Source: Sulfurospirillum sp. UBA6810
Lineage (GTDB): Bacteria; Campylobacterota; Campylobacteria; Campylobacterales; Sulfurospirillaceae
Assembly: GCA_002469305.1 (NCBI GenBank)
Contig: DKEY01000138.1
Span: forward strand, 28,419-34,484
Reading direction: 5' to 3'
Length of the DNA stretch: 6,066 nt
Shown piece after piece: positions 1 through 5,638 of this stretch (positions are counted from its first letter, which is position 1; every line of letters starts with the position of its first letter). The notes beneath the pieces were generated by a model, which saw only the letters and a list, made by a program, of their open reading frames with translations, made no database searches and was not told where the DNA came from. The position numbers and the translations under genes were made by a program.

Positions 1-422
1 AAAGACCTGAACTTTGGAATATCTACAATTCACGTGTAAACAAAGGTGAATCCATCAGGGTCTTTCCTCTTTCAGACTGGACAGAGTTAGATATATGGCA
101 ATACATCTTCTTAGAAGAGATTCCTATCGTTCCTTTATATCTTGCAAAAAAGAGAAAAGTTGTTGAGCGAGATGGCACCTTAATCATGGTTGATGATGAT
201 AGACTCCCACTAAGAGAGGGTGAAATTCCTATGGAAAAATCTGTAAGATTTAGAACACTTGGTTGTTATCCACTCACAGGAGCTGTTGAATCAGAAGCTG
301 ATAACTTACAAGAGGTTATCAAAGAGATGTTACTTACTAAAACGAGTGAGCGACAAGGTAGGATGATAGACTCAGATGAAGCTGGTTCTATGGAGAAGAA
401 AAAAATAGAGGGGTACTTTTAA
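1..422 (+). CDS. cysD: Sulfate adenylyltransferase subunit 2 (CysD), 5'-truncated
   Basis: This is the C-terminal part of the small subunit of ATP sulfurylase, which adenylates sulfate to APS together with the GTPase CysN in the cytoplasm. The reading frame is open from base 3, so the gene starts before the window. About 139 residues are visible, against about 300 for the whole family protein. The sequence follows CysD closely: RPELWN, then NKGESIRVFPLSDWTELDIW, IPIVPLYLA, RDG, the VRFRTLGC-PLTGAVESEA segment and the terminal SERQGR-ID-D-AGSMEKKK-GYF block. The TAA stop lies one base before the cysN ATG, the usual tight cysDN arrangement. An ATG at 186 lies inside this conserved frame and is an internal methionine, not a start. 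The N-terminal PP-loop ATP-binding region is outside the window, so its integrity cannot be judged. Confidence 0.96.
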   Translation, partial: RPELWNIYNSRVNKGESIRVFPLSDWTELDIWQYIFLEEIPIVPLYLAKKRKVVERDGTLIMVDDDRLPLREGEIPMEKSVRFRTLGCYPLTGAVESEADNLQEVIKEMLLTKTSERQGRMIDSDEAGSMEKKKIEGYF

Positions 423-423
423 A

Positions 424-1833
424 ATGATAGAAACAACTGACTTGATAAGCCAAGACATAGGGGCTTATCTGAAACAACATGAGAACAAAGAGTTACTGAG
501 GTTCATTACATGTGGCAGTGTTGATGATGGCAAATCTACCCTTATCGGAAGACTTTTACATGACTCAAAGCTTATCTTTGAAGACCAACTCAAAACCATA
601 GAAAATGAGAGCAAAACCATAGGAAGTGCAGGAGACAAACTAGACCTTGCACTTTTGGTTGATGGACTGCAAAGCGAGAGAGAACAAGGTATCACCATAG
701 ACGTGGCATATAGATATTTTGCTACTGATAAAAGAAAGTTTATCATAGCAGATACTCCTGGTCATGAGCAGTACACAAGAAATATGGCAACAGGAGCAAG
801 TAGTGCTGATCTTGCTATTATCTTGATAGACGCTAGACATGGAGTGCAAACACAAACAAAAAGGCACTCCTTTATCACCTCTTTATTGGGGGTAAAAAAC
901 ATCATCATCGCCATAAACAAGATGGATTTGGTTGATTTTAGCTTTGAGAGATTTGAAGAGATAAAAAAGCAGTATTTGGAGTTTGCAAAAAATTTAAAAA
1001 TCTCCAATCCTGATTTTATTCCTATATCTGCACTTGATGGAGACAATGTAGTTACAAAGTCTGATAAAACACCTTGGTATAGTGGTGAAACACTTATTGA
1101 AAAACTTGAAAATGTAGATTTGAGTAGCCAAATCAGTGCAAACTTTAGATTTCCTGTACAACTTGTTATAAGACCTGATTTGACTTATCGTGGTTTTGCA
1201 GGAACTATCGCTAGTGGTGAGATAAGTGTAGGAGATGCTATAACTGTTTTGCCTTCAAGAAAAACAAGTCGCATCAAAGCTATCGTGACGCATGATGGAG
1301 AGTTGCAAAGAGCTTTTGAGAGACAAGCGATAACACTTACTCTTGAAGATGAGATAGATGTAAGCAGAGGAAATCTCATCGTCAAATCAAGTGATATCCC
1401 TGATGTTGCAAGTGACTTTGATGTACATATCGTGTGGATGGCAGAAGAGCCTTTAAAGCTGACTAAAAGATATCTTATAAAAAGAGGCACGAAGCTTACC
1501 AATGGCACATTTGATAAGATTTTCTATAAACAAGATGTCAATACACTAGAAAAAATTGATACAATATCACTAAATCTCAATGAAATAGGTTTGGCAAAAC
1601 TCTCTTTGGAAGAAGATTTGGCATATGATTCCTATGAGAAAAATCGCCAAACTGGAGGCTTTATTATCATAGATAGAGTAACAAATGCCACACTAGGTGC
1701 TGGTATGATAGTAGCAAAATCTAGTGAGATAGCTGAGAAAAAAAGTGCGAGAGTATATACTCAAACAGAGATAGAGTTAAACGAGTTTATTAGAAAGAAT
1801 TATCCTGAATGGGAAACAAAACCTATTAATTGA
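424..1833 (+). CDS. cysN: Sulfate adenylyltransferase subunit 1 (CysN GTPase)
   Basis: This is the large subunit of ATP sulfurylase. It couples GTP hydrolysis to APS synthesis by CysD. The 469-residue protein has an EF-Tu-like G domain with all the expected motifs: the P-loop GSVDDGKST at residues 31-39, the switch I EQGITID at 87-93, DTPGH at 110-114, NKMD at 165-168 and the SAL guanine contact at 202-204. A beta-barrel domain follows (about 240-330), then a C-terminal domain with NRQTGGFIIID and TNATLGAGM (about 407-428). The length matches stand-alone CysN (about 475 in E. coli). There is no CysC (APS kinase) extension, so this is not the CysNC fusion. The ATG is one base after the cysD stop. 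A GAGGGG at 408-413 is a rather distant ribosome site, so coupling to cysD translation is likely. The TGA stop sits 11 bases before the next gene's ATG. Confidence 0.97.
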   Translation: MIETTDLISQDIGAYLKQHENKELLRFITCGSVDDGKSTLIGRLLHDSKLIFEDQLKTIENESKTIGSAGDKLDLALLVDGLQSEREQGITIDVAYRYFATDKRKFIIADTPGHEQYTRNMATGASSADLAIILIDARHGVQTQTKRHSFITSLLGVKNIIIAINKMDLVDFSFERFEEIKKQYLEFAKNLKISNPDFIPISALDGDNVVTKSDKTPWYSGETLIEKLENVDLSSQISANFRFPVQLVIRPDLTYRGFAGTIASGEISVGDAITVLPSRKTSRIKAIVTHDGELQRAFERQAITLTLEDEIDVSRGNLIVKSSDIPDVASDFDVHIVWMAEEPLKLTKRYLIKRGTKLTNGTFDKIFYKQDVNTLEKIDTISLNLNEIGLAKLSLEEDLAYDSYEKNRQTGGFIIIDRVTNATLGAGMIVAKSSEIAEKKSARVYTQTEIELNEFIRKNYPEWETKPIN

Positions 1834-1835
1834 TT

Positions 1836-1842
1836 GGAGAGG
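1836..1842 (+). promoter_or_regulatory. Ribosome binding site that sets the start of the sulfite reductase gene
   Basis: GGAGAGG lies just upstream of ATG 1845, with GGAG five bases from the start. The frame is also open from a TTG at 1830, which overlaps the end of cysN. That TTG has no comparable site at a usable distance, and the Shine-Dalgarno sequence would lie inside the longer version. The ATG at 1845 is therefore preferred. Confidence 0.75.
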
Positions 1843-1844
1843 TT

Positions 1845-3410
1845 ATGAGTGAGATTAAAGAGACAAAAGCTGAGAGAGTTGAACGTATCAAAAAAGAAAA
1901 AGACGGTTTGGATGTTTTAGCAGACATCCATGCCCTAGCAAAAAGTGGAGAACTCGCTGATAGTGATACAGTTGAGAGGCTAAAGTGGTATGGGCTTTAT
2001 ACTCAAAAACCTGGAACTGTTGATGGCATATCGCAACGCTTTATGCTCAGAGTCAAACTCATAGACGGTAAGGCTACAAAAGAACAGTTAAGAGTGCTTG
2101 GAGAAGTCTCTTTAAAGTATGCACAAGATACAGCAGATATCTCAACAAGACAAGCGATACAACTGCACTGGATACAAATCAAAGACCTTCCTACTATCTT
2201 TGAAAAGCTCACAAAAGTTGGCATTTCAACACAGATGGCAGCTGGGGATTGTCCAAGAAACACTGTTGTTTGTCCAGTTTGTGATGTTGATCCAACTTCA
2301 TATGAAGATACTTCAAAGTATGTTCGTGATATCAATGCTTTTTTTCAAGACAATAAAAACTTCTCAAACCTACCTAGAAAGTTTAAGATAGGTGTCAGTG
2401 CTTGTAGCTGTCACTGTATGGGGCATGAAATCCAAGATGTTGGATTTACAGGTCTATTACATCAAGGAAAAACGCTCTATGACATCTGCATAGGGGGTGG
2501 CCTTGGAAGTGGCAAACGTATCGCTTCAAGACTTGGCATCGCTTGTGCTGGAGAAGATATCGTAAAAGTATCCAAAGCAGTTGCACAGATCCATAGAGAT
2601 AGTGGAGATAGAACAAGCAGAACAAAAGCTCGTGTGAGACACATCATAGATGAGTGGGGTGTTGTACAATTTAGAGAAGAGTTAGAAAAGATAGCAAATG
2701 ATGTAAATTTTATCGCTGTTGATGAGCCAAAAATCACACCTCAAAAAAACAGAGGTCACTTTGGAGTACATCCATCAAAAGTTGCAGGTAAAAGTTTTAT
2801 CGGCACCTCTTTACATGGAGGAATTCTCAGTGGTACAAAGATACTCAAGCTTGTAGAGCTCATGGATAAAACTGGCACACAAACTTCAAGAGTTACAACA
2901 AAACAAAATATCGTATTTTTAGACGTACCAGATGAAAAAACAGCTCAGTTTGTAGAAGCCCTTGCCCAAGAGGAGATATATGCATATCCAAATGCTTTCA
3001 ATGCCAACATGGTTACATGTACAGGAAAACAGTACTGTAAATTTGCAGTAGCAGAGACAAAAGACTTTGGTGCAGAAGTTGCGCAGTATCTTAAAAACAG
3101 ATTTCCAAACTTTGAGGATACTATCTGCTTTAACTTCAGTGGTTGCCCAAATTCATGTGGACACACCCACATAGGAGACTTTGGTTTCATGGGTTGTAAA
3201 GTAAAAGTTGATGGTGAAACACAAGAGGGTTATGAAATCTATCTAGGTGGAAATTTAGAGGGAGAAAAGAGTCAGTTTGCAGTGAAAACTGGTGTCAAGA
3301 AATCCCTAGAAGAGTTACCACAGTTTTTGGGAGATATTATAGAAGAGTATGATAAAAACAGAAATTCCTATGCAAACTTTCAAGAGTATATACAGCAAAA
3401 AGAGATTTAG
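1845..3410 (+). CDS. Ferredoxin-type assimilatory sulfite (or nitrite) reductase, siroheme and 4Fe-4S
   Basis: This is a cytoplasmic siroheme reductase carrying out a six-electron reduction, most likely sulfite to sulfide given its place between cysDN and a siroheme synthase. The 521-residue protein has the duplicated ferredoxin-like plus siroheme-domain layout of the NirA/Sir family. The cluster and siroheme ligands are in the second half: Cys392-X5-Cys398 (CTGKQYC) and Cys434-X3-Cys438 (CPNSC). The first half shows GLYTQ (49-53, wait-free position by count of Tyr52), RVKL, DISTRQAIQLHW (99-109), GDCPRNTVVCPVC (134-146) and the paired-motif counterpart SACSCHCMG (186-193). Tyr52 and Cys143 lie about where Mycobacterium NirA has its crosslinked Tyr-Cys pair, but that equivalence is inferred. 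No flavin domain is present, so electrons must come from ferredoxin or a similar partner. Motifs alone do not separate sulfite from nitrite reductases, so the substrate rests on context and no symbol is assigned. Confidence 0.9.
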   Translation: MSEIKETKAERVERIKKEKDGLDVLADIHALAKSGELADSDTVERLKWYGLYTQKPGTVDGISQRFMLRVKLIDGKATKEQLRVLGEVSLKYAQDTADISTRQAIQLHWIQIKDLPTIFEKLTKVGISTQMAAGDCPRNTVVCPVCDVDPTSYEDTSKYVRDINAFFQDNKNFSNLPRKFKIGVSACSCHCMGHEIQDVGFTGLLHQGKTLYDICIGGGLGSGKRIASRLGIACAGEDIVKVSKAVAQIHRDSGDRTSRTKARVRHIIDEWGVVQFREELEKIANDVNFIAVDEPKITPQKNRGHFGVHPSKVAGKSFIGTSLHGGILSGTKILKLVELMDKTGTQTSRVTTKQNIVFLDVPDEKTAQFVEALAQEEIYAYPNAFNANMVTCTGKQYCKFAVAETKDFGAEVAQYLKNRFPNFEDTICFNFSGCPNSCGHTHIGDFGFMGCKVKVDGETQEGYEIYLGGNLEGEKSQFAVKTGVKKSLEELPQFLGDIIEEYDKNRNSYANFQEYIQQKEI

Positions 3411-3412
3411 TT

Positions 3413-4666
3413 ATGGGTATCCCGATACTACTGAACCCTAAAAATATTTTATTGATAGGGGGAGGTCCTGTTGCCTTGCAAAAGGCAACGGTACTTTTGG
3501 ACAACGATATAAACACCACCCTTCTCAGTAAAGATTTTATCCCAGAATTTGCAGAGATTCCTTTTCAAAAAACAATCAAAACTTTTGAGTTTAGTGACCT
3601 AAAAGGTTTCGATGTAGTGATAGATGCCACAGGAGATGAAGAGCTCTCACAAGCCTTACATGTAAAAAGAAAAGAGTATGGTTATCTTTTCAATGCTGTT
3701 GACATTCCTCATCTTTGTGATTTTTATTTTGCTTCTTTATTGAAGTATCAAGATTTGAAAATCTTAGTCTCTTCAAATGGAGCTAGCCCTACTCTCACAC
3801 AAGTAATAAGAGAGGCTATCAAAACAGTCATTCCAAAGTCTTTAGGAAATTTAAATAAAAAATTAAGTGAATTAAGAGAGAGGGGCATTATAGATAAAGA
3901 AGGAACAAAACTAGAAGCTAAAAAGCATATCCAAAGAGCCTATCTCGTTGGTTGTGGCGTTGGAGATGCTGACTTACTTACTCTAAAAGCTTTAAAAATC
4001 ATCAATATAGCAGATGTAATTCTTTACGACCACCTCATCTCAGATGAGATTTTAGAGCTTATCCCAAAAGAGACCCAAAAAATCTATGTAGGCAAAACTA
4101 AAGGGAAACACAGTTTTCCACAAGAAGAGATAAATCAAAAAATCATAGATATTTTAAAAGAGGGTAAATCTGTTGCAAGATTAAAAAGTGGTGACCCTTT
4201 TGTTTTTGGTAGAGGAAGTGAAGAAGCTATCGAGATTATCAATGCTGGTTTTTTTGTAGAAGTCGTACCTGGTATTTCCAGTGCTATTTCAGGCCCTGCA
4301 AGTGGGGGAATCCCTGTAACGGCAAGAGGCTTTGCAACAAGCTTTTCTGTCGTATCTGCGCACCTTAAAGACTCAAAACTCAATGTGGATTGGCTGGAGC
4401 TTTTAAAAGTCAAAAACCATACTACCGTAGTGCTTATGGGACTCTCTTTTGCAAGTGATATCAAAAATCTCGCATATGAAGCTGGTGTAGCTATGGATAT
4501 GCCAGTGGCGATAGTTTCAAATGCAAGCAGAGCTAATCAAAAAGTGCTCACAGGCTCACTACACGAGCTAGATGCTTTGGCAAAAGAGTTAGAATCCCCT
4601 GCTGTTATCGTTTTTGGTGATGTTGTCTCTTTAGCAAGTATCCTCAACTTTCAAGAAAATTTGTAA
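3413..4666 (+). CDS. cysG: Bifunctional siroheme synthase (CysG-like): precorrin-2 dehydrogenase/ferrochelatase plus uroporphyrinogen-III C-methyltransferase
   Basis: This enzyme makes siroheme from uroporphyrinogen III and so supplies the cofactor of the reductase encoded just upstream. The 417-residue protein is somewhat shorter than enterobacterial CysG (457). Residues 1 to about 150 form the NAD-binding dehydrogenase/chelatase module: ILLIGGGPVA (12-21), DATGDEE, NAVDIP with Asp97 matching the catalytic Asp104 of Salmonella CysG, and VSSNGASP with Ser121 matching its phosphorylated Ser128. Residues from about 175 to 405 form the SAM-dependent methyltransferase: VGCGVGDADLLTLKAL, YDHL (Asp206), VGKTKGKH (Lys228), PQEEINQ, LKSGDPFVFGRG, VVPGISSA and MGL. 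Asp206 and Lys228 have the same 22-residue spacing as the key CysG pair Asp248/Lys270. The ATG is two bases after the reductase stop, behind a purine-rich AAAAAGAGA. The first SAM loop reads GCGVGD where most relatives have G-x-GPGD. Confidence 0.93.
   Translation: MGIPILLNPKNILLIGGGPVALQKATVLLDNDINTTLLSKDFIPEFAEIPFQKTIKTFEFSDLKGFDVVIDATGDEELSQALHVKRKEYGYLFNAVDIPHLCDFYFASLLKYQDLKILVSSNGASPTLTQVIREAIKTVIPKSLGNLNKKLSELRERGIIDKEGTKLEAKKHIQRAYLVGCGVGDADLLTLKALKIINIADVILYDHLISDEILELIPKETQKIYVGKTKGKHSFPQEEINQKIIDILKEGKSVARLKSGDPFVFGRGSEEAIEIINAGFFVEVVPGISSAISGPASGGIPVTARGFATSFSVVSAHLKDSKLNVDWLELLKVKNHTTVVLMGLSFASDIKNLAYEAGVAMDMPVAIVSNASRANQKVLTGSLHELDALAKELESPAVIVFGDVVSLASILNFQENL
3468..3491 (+). 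other. Strong RNA hairpin with GCAA tetraloop inside the 5' end of cysG
   Basis: Arms GTTGCCTT (3470-3477) and AAGGCAAC (3482-3489) are perfect complements around a GCAA loop, a GNRA-type tetraloop. A G-U pair (3469/3490) and a C-G pair (3468/3491) extend the stem, and after one mismatch several further pairs are possible outward. TTTT follows at 3495-3498. It lies about 55 bases into cysG, over codons for the NAD-binding loop. It could be a processing, stability or pausing element, or a chance result of codon choice. Confidence 0.5.
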
Positions 4667-4703
4667 ATATTTTGTAAAGAAGTGTATTTTTAGATTTTAC
4701 AAA
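4660..4703. repeat. Three copies of TTTGTAAA (two direct, one inverted) ahead of the cytochrome operon
   Basis: TTTGTAAA occurs at 4660-4667, across the cysG stop codon, and again at 4671-4678. The two starts are 11 bp apart, about one helical turn. The reverse complement TTTACAAA is at 4696-4703. The second and third copies form an 8-bp dyad with a 17-base centre. The cluster lies immediately upstream of the candidate promoter of the cytochrome operon, so it could be an operator for an unidentified regulator. In AT-rich DNA, chance cannot be excluded. As RNA the stem is AT-only apart from one G-C pair and has no U-tract, so it is not a convincing terminator. Confidence 0.35.
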
Positions 4704-4713
4704 CTTCCCTTAC

Positions 4714-4719
4714 TATAAC
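4714..4719 (+). promoter_or_regulatory. Candidate -10 element for the SHP/DHC/b561 operon
   Basis: TATAAC is one base off the sigma-70 -10 consensus. It sits 25 bases ahead of the start codon, in the only real gap between genes in the window. The upstream stretch is T-rich and has no clear -35 hexamer at 16-18 bp, which would suit Campylobacterota promoters, where the -35 is often poorly conserved. The predicted RNA start would fall near 4725-4727, leaving a short leader containing the ribosome site. Confidence 0.35.
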
Positions 4720-4732
4720 ACTATCAAATTAT

Positions 4733-4738
4733 AGGAGG
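4733..4738 (+). promoter_or_regulatory. Strong Shine-Dalgarno site of the SHP-like gene
   Basis: AGGAGG is a perfect anti-16S match six bases before ATG 4745. It is the strongest ribosome site in the window. CTTCCCT at 4704-4710 is complementary to AGGGAAG at 4736-4742, which overlaps it. It could therefore be masked in RNA reading through from cysG. Confidence 0.8.
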
Positions 4739-4744
4739 GAAGAG

Positions 4745-5161
4745 ATGAAAAAAGCTCTTATATCATTACAGATTATCTCTGTGTGCTTATTTGCGAGTGA
4801 ATTTAATCCTCAAATGAGCCAATATATAACAGAGTTAAAGAAAGAGGCTCAAAGTGTAGATAAAAATTTTATCGACTTTGATATTAACCGCGGGGAGCAA
4901 ATCTTTACATCAAAGCATATAGGCAAAAAAGGTATAGAGATTTCTTGTGTGAGTTGTCATGGTTTAAATCTAAGCGAAAAGGGCAAAAACACAGCGACAA
5001 ACAAACTCATAGAACCTCTATCGCCACAAGCAAATCCTCAAAGACTCACCGATGTAAAAGATGTACAAAAGTGGCTACGAAGAAACTTTCAAGATGTATA
5101 TGTGAGAGAGGGAAGTGCCCAAGAAAAAGGTGATGTACTCTACTACATCATGTCAAAGTAG
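4745..5161 (+). CDS. SHP-like monoheme cytochrome c (DUF1924 family)
   Basis: This is a 138-residue exported c-type cytochrome. Residues 1 to about 18 form a Sec signal peptide with a hydrophobic core ending in LFAS, so the mature protein would be periplasmic. One heme site, CVSCH, is at 68-72. After it comes the signature of the SHP/DUF1924 family: ATNKLIEPLSPQANPQRLTD (84-103), VQKWLRRN (107-114) and AQEKGDVLYYI (125-135). In SHP of Rhodobacter sphaeroides an asparagine in the RRN segment is the heme ligand that leaves when oxygen or small ligands bind. Asn114 is in that place here. Classic SHPs have a cysteine directly after this Asn and a second a few residues on. Here those positions are Phe115 and Gly123/Ser124, and the mature protein has only the heme cysteines. 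It heads an operon with a diheme cytochrome and cytochrome b561. The biological substrate is unknown; O2, NO or other small nitrogen or oxygen species are possible. Confidence 0.85.
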   Translation: MKKALISLQIISVCLFASEFNPQMSQYITELKKEAQSVDKNFIDFDINRGEQIFTSKHIGKKGIEISCVSCHGLNLSEKGKNTATNKLIEPLSPQANPQRLTDVKDVQKWLRRNFQDVYVREGSAQEKGDVLYYIMSK

Positions 5162-5164
5162 GAG
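5161..5164 (+). promoter_or_regulatory. Ribosome binding site that sets the start of the diheme cytochrome
   Basis: GGAG begins on the last base of the preceding TAG stop and lies six bases before ATG 5171. A TTG at 5165 in the same frame directly abuts this site and would have no spacing, so the ATG is preferred. Confidence 0.7.
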
Positions 5165-5170
5165 TTGAGT

Positions 5171-5638
5171 ATGAAAACTTTACTTTTACTTCTATCCCTT
5201 AGTATATTTCTTTTTGCTTCAAAAAACAACATTGCGCCAGTAGATAATGTTTTGTATCAAAAAGAGTGTGGGAGTTGCCACTTTGCTTATCAACCAGCAC
5301 TCCTGCCAAAACGCTCTTGGGAAAAAACTATGGAAACTTTGCAAGACCACTTTAAAACAGATGCCTCGCTAGATGAAAAAGATACCCAAACGCTCTTAGA
5401 GTATCTCACAAAAAATGCCCCTACAAATCTCCGCTCACTCTCTACTAGCCAAACTCCGTTGAGGATTTCAGATACTCCATACTTTAAAAAAGAGCATCGT
5501 AAAATTCCAACAAAGTTTATCTCTCAAAAAGAGCTAGGAAGCATTAGTAACTGTGTAGCTTGTCATAGAACCGCCGATAAAGGCATATACTCAGAACGTG
5601 CCATTAACATACCAAATTATGGAGGGTGGGATGATTAA
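5171..5638 (+). CDS. Diheme cytochrome c (DHC-like)
   Basis: This is a 155-residue periplasmic diheme cytochrome, the likely electron carrier between the membrane cytochrome b561 and the SHP-like protein. The signal peptide is MKTLLLLLSLSIFLFAS (1-17). The first heme site is CGSCH (33-37), in the family context YQKECGSCHFAYQPALLP, followed by SWEKTMETLQDHF and DASLDEKD. The second is CVACH (128-132), preceded by TPLRISDTPYF (95-105) and followed by ADKGIYSERAINIP. This order matches the DHC (dihaem cytochrome c) family throughout, and its length is usual for a DHC with signal peptide. The gene starts 9 bases after the SHP gene ends and overlaps the b561 start by 8 bases, so the three are almost certainly co-transcribed. 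In Rhodobacter sphaeroides DHC is encoded beside SHP and can reduce it; the same role here is inferred. Confidence 0.9.
   Translation: MKTLLLLLSLSIFLFASKNNIAPVDNVLYQKECGSCHFAYQPALLPKRSWEKTMETLQDHFKTDASLDEKDTQTLLEYLTKNAPTNLRSLSTSQTPLRISDTPYFKKEHRKIPTKFISQKELGSISNCVACHRTADKGIYSERAINIPNYGGWDD
5621..5626 (+). promoter_or_regulatory. Ribosome binding site of cytochrome b561 within the diheme cytochrome gene
   Basis: GGAGGG lies four bases before ATG 5631, inside the last codons of the upstream gene. Together with the 8-base overlap (stop at 5636-5638) it points to coupled translation and supports this start for the truncated downstream gene. Confidence 0.75.

Noticed and set aside
186..422. Separate 78-residue gene starting at ATG 186
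   Set aside because: The frame is open back to the window edge and the upstream translation matches CysD, so 186 is an internal methionine.
1830..1844. TTG start extending the sulfite reductase by five residues into the end of cysN
   Set aside because: GGAGAGG at 1836-1842 fits the ATG at 1845, and the TTG has no matching ribosome site.
465..4464. Numerous 60-110 residue reading frames on the - strand, and one on the + strand at 2119-2391
   Set aside because: All lie opposite or within the conserved + strand genes, resemble no family I know, and have no convincing ribosome sites.
4667..4710. Rho-independent terminator after cysG
   Set aside because: The only dyad (TTTGTAAA/TTTACAAA) is AT-rich with a 17-base loop and is followed by CTTCCCTT rather than a T-run.
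4775..4788. Lipobox at Cys14 of the SHP-like signal peptide
   Set aside because: The residues before the cysteine are Ile-Ser-Val. Valine at -1 does not suit lipoprotein processing, and a normal cleavage after LFAS is more likely.
4945..5133. 62-residue basic reading frame inside the SHP-like gene
   Set aside because: It lies in another frame over a well-conserved cytochrome, and its Lys/Arg-rich composition is what a frame-shifted read of AT-rich coding DNA gives.
5165..5170. TTG start giving the diheme cytochrome two extra N-terminal residues
   Set aside because: It directly abuts the GGAG at 5161-5164. ATG 5171 has proper spacing and starts a clean signal peptide.
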